Of a stretch of 64,000 nt of DNA, positions 29,615-39,890 are shown piece by piece. The stretch is taken from NCBI GenBank assembly GCA_964035575.1, contig OZ037851.1, positions 1,488,001 through 1,552,000 of the forward strand. Reading direction: 5' to 3'. The stretch comes from Rhynchopus sp. YZ270_cl-10 (Eukaryota > Euglenozoa > Diplonemea > Diplonemida > Diplonemidae). The notes beneath the pieces are model-generated. The model had not been told where the DNA came from and made no database searches. It worked only from the letters and a program-made list of their open reading frames with translations. Positions within the stretch are counted from its first letter, which is position 1. Every line of letters starts with the position of its first letter. The translations under genes were made by a program, and so were the position numbers.

Positions 29615-32046
29615 ATGGAGGGCTCGGGTATGGTTTCAGATAGTGTCGATGTGCCTAATTCCCAGGGTTCTCACGTTGCAGCTGCCGACCCTGCAGCTGT
29701 GCACACCGTAGACCCTGCCTCGGATGAGATACAGGAGTACATCGCGACCTCGGGGCTGAACTACCTAGTGGACGGTATGGTGAGAGGGCTGCTCCGTGCG
29801 CACCCACGGCCCATCAACCCTTCGAAGTGGCTGCTGCAGTATCTCAAGGACCATTTGCAGGCCAAACCTGCCGTGCCCGGCGAGCACCCTTACACCCCAA
29901 ACAAGCTGTGGATGAGCGTCGAGGCGCATGGTGGCGACGACGCGATAGGTGGGCTGTACCGCATCCAGGAGCGCCGTGTGAATGGGATGCCTGTGTGGGG
30001 GTCTGGACAGTGCCGGATCTACAGCAGTGCCTCGGGGTATTGGTTGGTGACGGACGATGCGGAGAAGATGCAAGACAACAAAGGTGTGCTGTCGTCTGCA
30101 GTGAAGCACGACTTCGTCCACATGCCGCATAAGGTATGCGACTGGGAGATGAGCAGCGCCGGTGTCTGGGTACCCGTGAAGGTCGGCGTCTCGGACTCAC
30201 TCCTCTTCGACTCCCCCGCCATGCGCATCTCCTCCCAAGACGGCGACGAAGACCGTGAAGGTGTCATCCCGCCACGACCCCAAAGCCCCTCATTCCTCCC
30301 AGGCCGTTGGGAGACGCCACCAACATCCGCCAAGCCCCCAGGGGCAAAGGTGCCGGGGTCTATCTTTTTGCCAGGCGCGCTCACGGTCAAACCGATTCAT
30401 CGGTATGTAAAGTCATTCATCATGGGTATTGCAGAACCTACCTGTGATTTTAACAACACATAAAAAATACCCCCCACAGATTAACAGGCGAGAACGTCTC
30501 TTCAGGCCATGCAGGCATGCAGGGGTGGCGCTCCTACATGGAGGATACCTTTGCGCAGAAGGTGCACCGTGAGGATCCAAACCTGGCGCTATTCCTTGTC
30601 TGCGACGGGCATGGTGGAAAGGACGTAGCACGCCACGTAGCGACACACTTCTCCGACCTCATGCTGACGCAGGCGCAGGAACGCTATGTGCGCCACGCAG
30701 ACATGACACACACGGTACGTCTTCTGGACGAAGACATCCTGAGCCTCTACCACGAGAGCGGCTGCACTGCGACGTGGATCATGGTTGACAGCCCCAACAT
30801 CGACACCTTCGAAAACTCTGGCAGGTTCCGCCACTTCCGCAGCAACTCTCTTGGCAGCACCACCGGCAGTGTCAACATCTCCGACGTCGCCTCCGCTGAC
30901 AACTACAAACGCATTTCTGACACATTCAAGGTGCAGATCGGCAGCATCGGAGACAGCCGTGCAGTGGTGTGGTGTGGCGAGACACAAGAAGTCGTCTTCG
31001 AGACTGTAGACCACAAGCCAACGGAGCCGGCAGAGCAGAAGCGTCTTCGCGATGCGGGCTACGACTATGGTGAGAGGATCGACGGGCTTGCAGTGTCGCG
31101 CGCCTTTGGGGATCGCGACGAGAAGAGTATCGGGCTGATCTGCGACCCAGACATCACGGACATGGAGCTCCGCTGTGGTGATGTCATTGCTCTAGGCTCG
31201 GACGGTGTCTTCGAACAGCTCACATCGGCAGAGGTGATGCGCATAGCTGTCAGCACCCTTGAGTCCAGCGACGGCGACTGTGGCGCTGCTGCTGCAGCAG
31301 TCTGCGATGCGTCCATCAAATGCGGCGTCACGGACAACATCTCTTGTCTGATCATTAGCCTTGCAGACGGTGCCTCGGTGCAGGCAACAGTATGCTTTTT
31401 GGGTTACAAAATACACAGCGGGAAGCATTCCGTGGAATGACCTACAATTCATTTTGAACACATTGCACCACACCACCACAAAGGGCCATATTCTGCGCAA
31501 GAATTACCCCCTTATCAACCACACCACACCACCACACCACCACAACAGGTGACACTCCCGCGTGTTGAATGCGTGCCAGGGCCGTACACCTGTGCATGGG
31601 ACGCAGGGTTCAAGCAAGGCTACCTCGAGGCTGTGCAGCAAGGTGGCGCAACGCTGGCAGAGGCACTGTCGAAGAGATACGCAGACATCAGCATCCAGCT
31701 GTCGAAGGTGTGTGGCTCGGTTTTGTTTTTATTGTTGTGTAATGCTTGTAAGCCTTTCTTATCGTGCATTATGGTCTGTGGGGGCGTTAATATTTCCACA
31801 TTTCATGCCGTATGTAAGGCGGCGTGAATTTTTTTTGGGAAGTCACCCTTTGTACCGTTTGCTGCATCCCCACAGATGAAGGAGGACGAGACCAGCATCG
31901 ATTCCATTGCCCTCCGCGACGAGTTTGCCCTCTTCCACAACAACCCCGACGAGCTAGAGAAGCTACGGAGTGCGCACACCACAGCCGAGCGTCTGGCGTG
32001 GTTCGAACTCTGGGCAGCGAGCGACGCTGTTGTATCCAGAGATTAG
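29615..32046 (+). CDS. PP2C-type (PPM) Ser/Thr phosphatase with N-terminal RIIa-like segment (4 exons)
   Basis: Exons 29615-30402, 30480-31389, 31549-31707 and 31876-32046 join in frame to 675 aa. Donors are GTATGT, GTATGC and GTGTGT; acceptors all end CAG. Residues 37-82 (EYIATSGLNYLVDGMVRGLL, then PRPINPSKWLLQYLKDHLQ) resemble an RIIa/DPY-30 docking segment. The catalytic domain (about 272-565) has every expected metal-binding Asp: WRSYMED (D285), VCDGHGG (D305), GSDGVFE (D504) and TDNISC (D548), plus IGDSRAVV and GLAVSRAFGD. It should be an active Mg/Mn-dependent phosphatase. A polar insert (SGRFRHFRSNSLGSTTGSVN) splits the domain. The C-terminal two exons add a helical tail. The first ATG follows TTCAG by one base. 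It may be anchored in the flagellum through its N-terminus (inference). Confidence 0.92.
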
Positions 32047-32680
32047 AACAAATCCACAACACTTGGTTTTTACAACGACACGTTTCCATTTTTTTCTTCA
32101 AAGAAAAAAACAATTTAAACCGTGCGGGGAATAAATCCGCAACAAAAAAGTATTTCCCCTTTCTTTGCACTTTCAACTTCCCTCTCAACTTCCCTTTCAA
32201 CTTCCCTCTCAACTTCCCTCTCAACTTCCCTCTCAACTTCCCTCTCAACTTCCCTCTCAACTTCCCTCTCAACTTCCCTCTCAACTTCCCTCTCAACTTC
32301 CCTCTCAACTTCCCTCTCAACTTCCCTCTCAACTTCCCTCTCAACTTCCCTCTCAACTTCCCTCTCAACTTCCCTCTCAACTTCCCTCTCAACTTCCCTC
32401 TCAACTTCCCTCTCAACTTCCCTCTCAACTTCCCTCTCAACTTCCCTCTCAACTTCCCTCTCAACTTCCCTCTCAACTTCCCTCTCAACTTCCCTCTCAA
32501 CTTCCCTCTCAACTTCCCTTTCAACTTCCCTCTCAACTTCCCTCTCAACTTCCCTCTCAACTTCCCTCTCAACTTCCCTCTCAACTTCCCTCTCAACTTC
32601 CCTCTCAACTTCCCTCTCAACTTCCCTCTCAACTTCCCTTTCTTCCTCACGACCTACCTTCATTCTTTCAGAGTTGGATC
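32047..32680. other. Intergenic, mostly minisatellite
   Basis: Between the phosphatase stop and the next ATG; almost three quarters is the 12-bp array at 32171-32640. CATTCTTTCAG ends 9 nt before the ATG. Confidence 0.7.
32171..32640 (+). repeat. 12-bp pyrimidine minisatellite, about 39 units
   Basis: Near-perfect tandem units of CTTCCCTCTCAA. Only a few units differ (CCCTTT for CCCTCT near the two ends and near 32518). The plus strand is almost all pyrimidine plus AA. Because 12 is a multiple of 3, all frames stay open on both strands, which creates long spurious reading frames (PSQL, STSL, LNFP, REVE, RGKL repeats). Confidence 0.98.
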
Positions 32681-33886
32681 ATGGAGGTTCTGATAGAATG
32701 CGTGAATGGAGAGCGGTTTTGTGTTGAGGTGGATGTGGAGGGGACGGTGCTGGACTTGAAGCGGAGTGTGTGGGAACATGTGAACAGCGGGGCACAGAAC
32801 GGTGCACCTGACGATGTGGCAGCTTCCGTCACCCTCATGCGGGAGGGACCAAACGGGCGCACAGAGCTTGGCGCAGACAGTGACGCACCGCTCTCTGGGC
32901 TTGCGATATCTGCGGGAGACACGTTGTTTGCAGACTTCTGCCGCACAGCGGATGTGAGCTGGGCCTGCCCAAGGCGCTATCTCGAGGACAAAGGTTGCGA
33001 CCGCATGGCGCTCTCCCCATGCAAGCAACACTGCGCTGTGGCAAGCACGTACTCAGAGGGCATCCACGTTGTCGACCTGGTGTCAGGGCACATCGACCAC
33101 ATTGTCCCTGACGCCATGGTTCGCTGCCTCGTCCTTACTGATGTGTTCGTCATTTATGCCAAAAATACATCCCGCACAGTGCACTTCTTCCGTAGGGACC
33201 GCGCCAGCGTTCGTGTCCCTACGATCGTCGCAACAGGGTTTGTGCACTCCATGTCTGCAATACCCTCGAGGGAGGAGCTTGTGGTGTGCACGCCCGGTTC
33301 AGTGTCCATTTATTCGGAGACAGGGTATCATGTGTGCACTGTGCAGAATATGAGTCGGCGTGCGGTGGTCTCCCCAAATGGAGTTTTGATAGCAGGGTAT
33401 TCAGAGCCGTTGGGGTTTCGGGTGTGCAGCATGCCTGATATGGGGTTGGTGCATGAACTGCGTGACAGCTCTTTGTCCGGCGATTGGGTAGTGTTTTCGG
33501 AGGATTCGAAGCGCATCGCAACGTCGTCACAGCATTACACCGTGCGTGTGTGGTCCGCAGACACGGGGGTGGTGATACAGCAGATCACAACACTGAACGC
33601 CGCTCGTGGCATGTGTTTCAGCCCTCAGGGGTTTCTCTTCATCAGCTCTGTCTCGGGCATGACCGTGCAAGTGGAGATAGCAACCGGCCTCACTGTGCAC
33701 AGCTTCTCCTCGCACTCCTACGAGATTGCAGTGTGTCCCAACGATTCCTCTGTCCTCCTTGGCAAGAGCCTCGGTCTGGAAGTCATCAAAATACCCACCG
33801 TGATAAACAGAGAACCGGCCGCCACACCCGTACTGCAGAAACGGTTTAGTCACTCACAAGACGCAGAGTGTTGTTGTATTCTGTGA
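32681..33886 (+). CDS. Ubiquitin-like / WD40-type beta-propeller protein with C-terminal CaaX box
   Basis: A 401-aa protein. The frame is open through the upstream minisatellite, but the first ATG is 32681. Residues 1-88 read as a ubiquitin-like beta-grasp (TVLDLKRSVWEHV ... LSGLAISAGDTLFADF). Residues about 92-375 form repeated beta-strand units of WD40 type, the clearest being VVFSEDSKRIATSSQHYTVR followed by VWSADTGVV. The protein ends ECCCIL. The last four residues, Cys398-Cys399-Ile-Leu, fit a CaaX prenylation box, with Leu at the end favouring geranylgeranylation, and the extra cysteines could be acylated. It is therefore probably membrane-tethered. This fusion of ubiquitin-like fold, propeller and lipid anchor was not recognised as a named family. 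Confidence 0.8.
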   Translation: MEVLIECVNGERFCVEVDVEGTVLDLKRSVWEHVNSGAQNGAPDDVAASVTLMREGPNGRTELGADSDAPLSGLAISAGDTLFADFCRTADVSWACPRRYLEDKGCDRMALSPCKQHCAVASTYSEGIHVVDLVSGHIDHIVPDAMVRCLVLTDVFVIYAKNTSRTVHFFRRDRASVRVPTIVATGFVHSMSAIPSREELVVCTPGSVSIYSETGYHVCTVQNMSRRAVVSPNGVLIAGYSEPLGFRVCSMPDMGLVHELRDSSLSGDWVVFSEDSKRIATSSQHYTVRVWSADTGVVIQQITTLNAARGMCFSPQGFLFISSVSGMTVQVEIATGLTVHSFSSHSYEIAVCPNDSSVLLGKSLGLEVIKIPTVINREPAATPVLQKRFSHSQDAECCCIL

Positions 33887-34388
33887 AGCGCGAATGGGCT
33901 CTTTCATAGAGTTATTGTGGTCTTTTGTATGGAGTGAGTGTTTGAGCGGGTGTTTTTCATGTTCTTTCTCTGTGCTCTTTGCACATTGTTTGTTTTTCCT
34001 GTTACATGAACACCAATGAGTGTATACTTGTTGATCCTACTTGAGTAAAGATCTTGGTTGATCTGGTAATGAGACTGAGTGCCGAATGGGCTCGTCTTTC
34101 ATAGGTTAGCTGCATTTGTTGTACGTTTTATGTGTTTTTCTTACGATATTTCTGCGACGCTCGTCGTGGCGTTATGATGACGTTTCTCTGATCCCTCCCT
34201 CTAGTGCGTGAACACATGCTTCTTTTTGGTCGGCGCAAAGCCAATCTGCGTGTTGCTCTTTCTTTCGTTTCTCTTGTCTTTTCATAACATAGAAAAAAAC
34301 GGGATTTGTATTTCAGTCAAATATCTTTACGGTGCAAAACAAAACCCCCCATATCAGATACACACTGCGCCTAATTAATGTCTACAAT
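33887..34388. other. Intergenic, no gene seen
   Basis: CGAATGGGCTC followed by TTTCATAG occurs twice (33890-33912 and 34083-34106), another short intergenic repeat. The frame of the next gene is open upstream of its ATG but without a start. Confidence 0.5.
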
Positions 34389-36035
34389 ATGAAGCTCAGA
34401 CATATCTTGGTTTTGTTGTTGCCTTTGGTCACGACATTGCTTTTGATTGCGAAGTGGCTGCCTGTGTTGCACCAGAAGTCTCGTATTGAGTACCACGCAC
34501 GGCACCGACACAACACGACACTGATTCCTAGCAACACACAACCGACTACACAACGTCCCACAACATTGCCATCAGATGCTTCGCAGTCAGACGCAGAGTC
34601 TGACGAAGGGTCGCTAGAGGGAAACGGAAACACACAGGGGCTGCAAGATGCTGCATCGTTGACGTTACAGTTGACAGAATCAATGGGGAAAGTGGATTTG
34701 GTACGTGAGACTGAGTTTCTGCAGGAGAAGGTGAAGGGGAGTCACCGCAACTGCACTTTGTTTACTGATATTGCTGATTTGACGTCTTTCAATGCGTCTT
34801 CAAAGAACCTCAGGATATTAGGGCGTGTAGAGTACACACACCGCCGTGCACGCAGAGGTGAGGTCACTACACGACAACTTCTCGAACGACTCCAAAACGA
34901 GCCATTTGTAGAAAAGCTTCTCTACGTTGACAACAGATCCACAGGATATGACCCCATATTTGGCCTCCCGCCCATCATCCTAGACCCGAAGTACAACAGC
35001 TCTGCGCCCTTTGGGAAGTGGCATGCGCGGTTCATTGCAAACAAATTCACCGGAGCTTCTTACGAAGACAACAAAGCACACTACATCCGGCACGTCATCG
35101 AGAACCCCGCCTTGCAGAGGGAGATGCGCGAGCCGCAACTGATCCCTTGGCAGCCCCCCGCGTATGTTGCTGTGTTCCGCAGTGCATGGGTGGGGAAGGG
35201 GTACGCCATTTTGTGTTCACAGAAGGCGTACGGTACTGGGGCATGCATGTGGGAGGGACCTTCGGGAATACCGAAGACATTCCAAGTATACGACCTAGGT
35301 GCAGTGGTGTGCGACAAATGGTGTGCAGGGTACTTCCACTGGGTGCACGAACACCTACCACGGGTTGCGCTCATTGCAGAGGCGATGCGTGCAAATCGCA
35401 ACATCAAACTCGTGCTTCCCACGAAGTCCTCTTTTCAACGACAGTTCCTCCGTCTCCTTGGCATCAACGACACACAGCTCCTCCCGCCAGGGGACTACCA
35501 CTTCCACCGTCTGCTCTTTCCACAGCCGCAGCGCTGTGGAAACGTCTTCTCTTCGACGCTCTTCATTCTGCGACGCCTCGTGTTTGCTTCTTTGACCCTG
35601 CCTGCGATGTCCTCATTTGGTACAACAGCGCCATTGAATGTGGTCCTCGCTGAGCGCAAAGGGAACTCTAGGGGTCCACAGAACTATGCAGAATTGAAGC
35701 AACGGTTGCAGACACGGTTTGCGGATAGATGTCGTTTTGCAGTGCATCTGGGGCGGTCGGTGGCAGAGCAGGTGGCGCTTTTTAACAAAGCGTGGATCGT
35801 GTTTGGACCTCATGGTGCCAACCTCGCGAACGTTCTCTTCATGCGGGGAGGTGGTGCGCACCTCATAGAAATGCTTCAGTGGACGAAAGCAAATCTTTGT
35901 TACTACACCTCAGCCTCGCGCGTTGGTGTCACCTACCACATGATCCCCTTCACGAAGGGGGCCTACAATGTGAACTACTCCCACGTCGAAGAGCATTTTA
36001 ACATTGCGATTCGAGATTATCAACAGCGGGGTTGA
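34389..36035 (+). CDS. GT61-family (DUF563-type) Golgi glycosyltransferase
   Basis: A 548-aa type II membrane protein. The short N-terminus (MKLRH) and membrane anchor (about residues 6-23, ILVLLLPLVTTLLLIA) are followed by a Thr/Ser-rich stem to about residue 90. The catalytic part carries GYFHWVHEHLPRVALIAEAM, VVLAERKGNSR and AWIVFGPHGANLANVLFMRG (about 468-487), the pattern of GT61 enzymes, which add xylose, arabinose or GlcNAc to glycans or proteins in other eukaryotes. The donor sugar cannot be told. The next gene is another type II glycosyltransferase, so the two may work in the same secretory pathway. Single exon; start chosen as the first ATG that precedes the anchor. Confidence 0.88.
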   Translation: MKLRHILVLLLPLVTTLLLIAKWLPVLHQKSRIEYHARHRHNTTLIPSNTQPTTQRPTTLPSDASQSDAESDEGSLEGNGNTQGLQDAASLTLQLTESMGKVDLVRETEFLQEKVKGSHRNCTLFTDIADLTSFNASSKNLRILGRVEYTHRRARRGEVTTRQLLERLQNEPFVEKLLYVDNRSTGYDPIFGLPPIILDPKYNSSAPFGKWHARFIANKFTGASYEDNKAHYIRHVIENPALQREMREPQLIPWQPPAYVAVFRSAWVGKGYAILCSQKAYGTGACMWEGPSGIPKTFQVYDLGAVVCDKWCAGYFHWVHEHLPRVALIAEAMRANRNIKLVLPTKSSFQRQFLRLLGINDTQLLPPGDYHFHRLLFPQPQRCGNVFSSTLFILRRLVFASLTLPAMSSFGTTAPLNVVLAERKGNSRGPQNYAELKQRLQTRFADRCRFAVHLGRSVAEQVALFNKAWIVFGPHGANLANVLFMRGGGAHLIEMLQWTKANLCYYTSASRVGVTYHMIPFTKGAYNVNYSHVEEHFNIAIRDYQQRG

Positions 36036-36222
36036 GTTATTTAAAGCGCTTTAAGATTTGACGATTTTGTCATTAAGAACACATCCCTCACCCCTGAATT
36101 TTGCATTTTTCTTCAAACGATACTTACTTCACACAGGAACAACACAAAAAAAAAAACGAAACGAAACAAAAATAGTTCCCTCTGTTTGAGGTGATTCTGT
36201 ATTTAATCAGGAACCAGGAAGG

Positions 36223-38349
36223 ATGCTTCCGGGCGCGCAGCGGAGTGGCCTGCGTGCACAGTCCCCCATTGTGAGCCGGGGCAGGTTCAACACCTCGAAT
36301 GTTCTTGTATTTGCGACCATTGCAGTGTCGCTGTGGGCGTGTATGATGTACCTTTTTGTGCTTCCCTCTGGTCACCAGAAGGGGCCTTTAGGGTTGCAGG
36401 AGACGGACCAGCTTCTTGGCAAAGTGGAGCAGGAGCTTCTCAACCTCAAAAGCAAGGAGGACCAGACAAAGTCGGATGCTGATCTCCGTAATGTGGTGTC
36501 CGGTCTGTGGCAGTCGGTAGCTGCGAAGGACGCTGCGCGGAACAACGAGACTGCACAGTCGAAGTCGTGCTGGCACACAACCAATATGAAAAAGTGTGTC
36601 TTTCCCTTTCGTCTTGCCGAGAACGAGCCGCAGTACCATTCGTGCACGACGCTGAAGAACTTCAAGATAGCGGGGCACCTTGCGCAGGAGCCCTTCCGCA
36701 ATGCGTCAGACACTGCGTACTTCTGCGCTACCTCCGTCAACAGACACACCGGCGTCACCCTCGCCATTGCAGAGTGTGCCGACGACTGCAGCCGAGACGC
36801 TGCCCTCTCCAGCAGCCACAACCCCAACCCAGAGCGCCTCAACGTAGGTGGCGTCATGGTCTGCCAATGCGGAGGGCACCTCAAGATCGAGGTCAAGGAC
36901 GATGTTGTGCACTGCTCCACTGTGTGTAGTGTCGGCCTCCAGAACACAGAACAGTTGCGTGCATCCGAAACACTCACCGGCGGCGGGTCGATCACCGAGA
37001 AGTGGCAGAAGCGCAAAAACGCGCTCCGGATGTCCGAGCAGGCGAACCAAATCGCAGAAGACTTCTTCTCCTCCGCAATGCTCCACGCCCCTGCGAACGA
37101 AAGCGACCTCAAATCTGTGCTCCACTTTGTCCCCCCCTCCTACGAGGCACACAAGGAGTTCTTTGGCGGTGTCGGCGTTGTGATGACTTCTGGGGGGAAA
37201 CGTCTTCCTTCTGCTATTGGGTCTGCCATGTACATGCGCATGGAACTTCACTCCAACATCCCTGTTGAGATCTGGTACGACTCCTCTGAAACCGAACCCA
37301 CACACGAACTGATATCAATCTGCGAGAGCCAGGACATCTTCTTGCGACGCATCCCCGAGAACTACGGCCTGCAGCGCTTTCATTGGGAACGCCGGTGGAC
37401 CCGCCTCTCAGTGGACAAGAACAGACGCTCCTTCAGCGAGGTGCTCCCCGCCAGCGCCGTGTACATGGCACTCAAGCCCTACGCCATCCTGCTGTCCTCC
37501 TTCGACACTGTCATCTTCCTGGACGACGACGCCATCCCCATTGTGGACCCGCTGTACCTCCACCAGATCATGCAGACCGAAAAACGCTCTGCCGTCTTCT
37601 TCAGAGACATCTGGTCTCTCTTCCACGACGCTGCCATCTGGAGCATCATCCCCTTCCCGGGCGACAACAACGGCGACCACCCGGTCTTCCCTTCACAAGA
37701 TTCTGGCGTCCTCGGGATCTGCAAATCATGCAACCACGGCGCCGGGTACGCCTCCCTTGCCAGGACTCTATACCTCAACGTACACCACTTCGTCTTTTAC
37801 CCCGCCCTATACCACGGAGGAAAATGGAGTAACCCTGGTGGCCACGTCGCTTTTGGTACTGGAGACAAAGATACATTCCAGGTGGGCTGGTTGCTGCAGC
37901 AGGAGAAGTATAGTCTTATGGGCCCGGTGACGTTGATTGGAGGGAAGAAGGGGAAGTGTGGTGCAACATTGGGCCAGCCTGGACCGGATGGAAGGATTGT
38001 TGCGATCCATATGAACTCCATTAAGATGTCTTGGAAGGATTGGAAGGATAGGAAGTGGGAGGAGAAGCAGAGGTTTAAGAAGCATGGGTTTTTGTTGAGC
38101 AAGATCTTCCGGTTGCAGAAGGCGGAGCACGCGAACTTTGCGGATGGGCAGACACGGAAGGCGGTGGTGTGGGCAGGCGTTGCCGGGTCAGGCGCAGCAC
38201 GCTGCATCAGATTCTTCCACCAATTCAGTGAAGCAGACCTCCCTGCAGAGCTAGGTTATGACCTAGACCACGCGATGCACTCTGTCTTCTCCGATGTATT
38301 CCAAGCCCCTTGGATGGCAGAGTACATGCGTTCCGTAGAATCACGTTAG
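36223..38349 (+). CDS. GT71/MNN1-like type II glycosyltransferase with FN2-like domain
   Basis: A 708-aa protein starting 12 nt after TTTAATCAG. The anchor lies at about 27-47 (VLVFATIAVSLWACMMYLFV). Residues about 116-185 hold KKCVFPF, YHSCTTLKN and AYFCATSVN, which fits a fibronectin type II/kringle-like fold with its CVFPF start and paired cysteines; more Cys-rich sequence follows to about 250. The catalytic part (about 310-620) has MALKPYAILLSSFDTVIFLD followed by DD, with the DxD-like sugar-nucleotide site at about 433-436, and VFFRDIWS, as in alpha-mannosyltransferases of the MNN1/GT71 group. A Golgi role in glycoprotein building is likely; the substrate is unknown. The FN2-like call rests on the cysteine and CVFPF pattern; the usual Trp before Cys is Phe here. 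Confidence 0.85.
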   Translation: MLPGAQRSGLRAQSPIVSRGRFNTSNVLVFATIAVSLWACMMYLFVLPSGHQKGPLGLQETDQLLGKVEQELLNLKSKEDQTKSDADLRNVVSGLWQSVAAKDAARNNETAQSKSCWHTTNMKKCVFPFRLAENEPQYHSCTTLKNFKIAGHLAQEPFRNASDTAYFCATSVNRHTGVTLAIAECADDCSRDAALSSSHNPNPERLNVGGVMVCQCGGHLKIEVKDDVVHCSTVCSVGLQNTEQLRASETLTGGGSITEKWQKRKNALRMSEQANQIAEDFFSSAMLHAPANESDLKSVLHFVPPSYEAHKEFFGGVGVVMTSGGKRLPSAIGSAMYMRMELHSNIPVEIWYDSSETEPTHELISICESQDIFLRRIPENYGLQRFHWERRWTRLSVDKNRRSFSEVLPASAVYMALKPYAILLSSFDTVIFLDDDAIPIVDPLYLHQIMQTEKRSAVFFRDIWSLFHDAAIWSIIPFPGDNNGDHPVFPSQDSGVLGICKSCNHGAGYASLARTLYLNVHHFVFYPALYHGGKWSNPGGHVAFGTGDKDTFQVGWLLQQEKYSLMGPVTLIGGKKGKCGATLGQPGPDGRIVAIHMNSIKMSWKDWKDRKWEEKQRFKKHGFLLSKIFRLQKAEHANFADGQTRKAVVWAGVAGSGAARCIRFFHQFSEADLPAELGYDLDHAMHSVFSDVFQAPWMAEYMRSVESR

Positions 38350-38416
38350 TTGGGTTTAAAAAAAATGGGAAATTGGAGGGTTTTTTGGGGCATTTTTGTT
38401 GCTTTTTTTAAAGGTA

Positions 38417-38455
38417 ACCAAGCATAAGAGGCTTAGGGTCATCTTATAAACTTTT
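38417..38455 (+). ncRNA. Recurrent stem-loop motif
   Basis: CCAAGC, loop ATAAGAG, GCTTAGG (pairs with one bulged A), followed by GTCATCTTATAAACTTTT. It lies 68 nt after the stop codon of the upstream glycosyltransferase. Confidence 0.5.
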
Positions 38456-39011
38456 CCTTTTTTGGTGCGTGTAAACCTTCATTCTCGGGATTATGTGGTT
38501 CCCTCATGAACGCACAAATGCCGATTTTTGTGAATCTGCCTCTATGACAGAACAGAAAGAACAAAGAGAAAAATACCGAACAGAGAGAGAGAGAATAATA
38601 ACCTCCTTTTGGAAAGCTTTTCGCGTGCGTTTTTTAAAAAAAAACTTAAAGGAGGCTCAGTGGGGCTTACGATCATATTACATTCTTTTTGTTTTTAGTG
38701 TGGGGCGTTTAGTGGGAGGGCTATAATCCACTGTGGGTAAAGAGACCAGGGTTTTTCCGTTGTCTCCAAAACTCTTGCCAGATGAGGGAAATATGTCAGG
38801 TGCCTATAAAAGGAATCCACCACGTAACCTGTCAGCTTCTCTGAGAATTTTTTCTCTCCTCATCCGACTCGTTTTTACCCATCCCCCCCCGAAGTAGCGT
38901 ACGTACATCGATACTTTACGAATTGTAAACAACGGCGATTTCTGGTTAACTGAACACGAGAAAACGCTTTGGTTTATCAAAACAAAAGGTTTCTTCTTCT
39001 TTTTTTTTTTG

Positions 39012-39232
39012 TTTTTTTTTTTTTTGATAAAACAACTTGTTGTCAATTCTAAAAAAGATTGGAGGCAGCGCTGCAGGGCAAACAAAACGGATTGAAAAAA
39101 AAAAAAACAGAAGCTTGCTTGTTTTCTTTTGAGTACTCAATTAACCACAACAACCGTACTTCAGTTTAACACATTTTTTCACCTTTTTGTTTTCCCGGCT
39201 TTGAGCGCACAAACAAAAGACCCGATTTTTTT
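39012..39232 (-). mobile_element. SINE-like dispersed repeat, copy B
   Basis: Near-identical partner of 28871-29090, with longer homopolymer runs. It is flanked by T-runs on the plus strand, that is, an A-tail on the minus strand. Confidence 0.55.
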
Positions 39233-39890
39233 TTTGGGCTTTCTCCAGAATTTTTTTTTTGAAAGCTTTGAATCAACCCAGAGGTGATTCATCCTACACG
39301 TTCATGTTGACTAGGAGCGTTTATAGGATACTACCATCATTGGTGATGAAGACACACCAAGAAGGACACCAAAGGCTTATGTTCATCACCCAATTTTTTT
39401 TTCTTTCTCTGTTTAGTTTACTCAACCCATTGTCTTCTTTTGGGGGTGGCTCCATACGCTCTGGTGGTGTGTAGTACCCCCAAGAGCAGGGAAAAGCCAA
39501 GTTTTATGCTCATTTGAGCATGTGATGGACCTGAGTGGGTTTGGGAGCAAGGCGTTCTCAGGTACACTCCCCAAAAGTGGCGGAAAAATGAATTTTGCTT
39601 TTTGAAGAAGAAAAAAAATTGAACGCAGGCGTGCGGTGTTGGTTTTCTCTGGACTGTTTTGAAGCTTTCTTTTTTTTTAGTCAGCCGATGTGATTTCCGA
39701 CGTATTGTGTGTCGTCTTTACTGTACAGGCGCGTCCATTTCGCCTTTTTTTGTTCCTACCCCGCAGCGTAAGGCTCGTTGTTATTTTTCCCCCCTCCTTT
39801 TTTGTTTGTATTTCTGTCTTCCTATAAAAAAAAACCTAGTTACCAAGGTGGGTAAGTATGCGATTGTCGACACCGACAAAAAAAACATAG

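Noticed and set aside
32171-32640. CRISPR array
   Set aside because: The repeats are contiguous 12-mers without spacers in a eukaryotic genome.
31787-32727. Long frames through the minisatellite on both strands (LNFP, STSL, RGKL, REVE repeats)
   Set aside because: A 12-bp unit without stops keeps every frame open; they are repeat artefacts, and the open frame upstream of the WD40 gene has no ATG.
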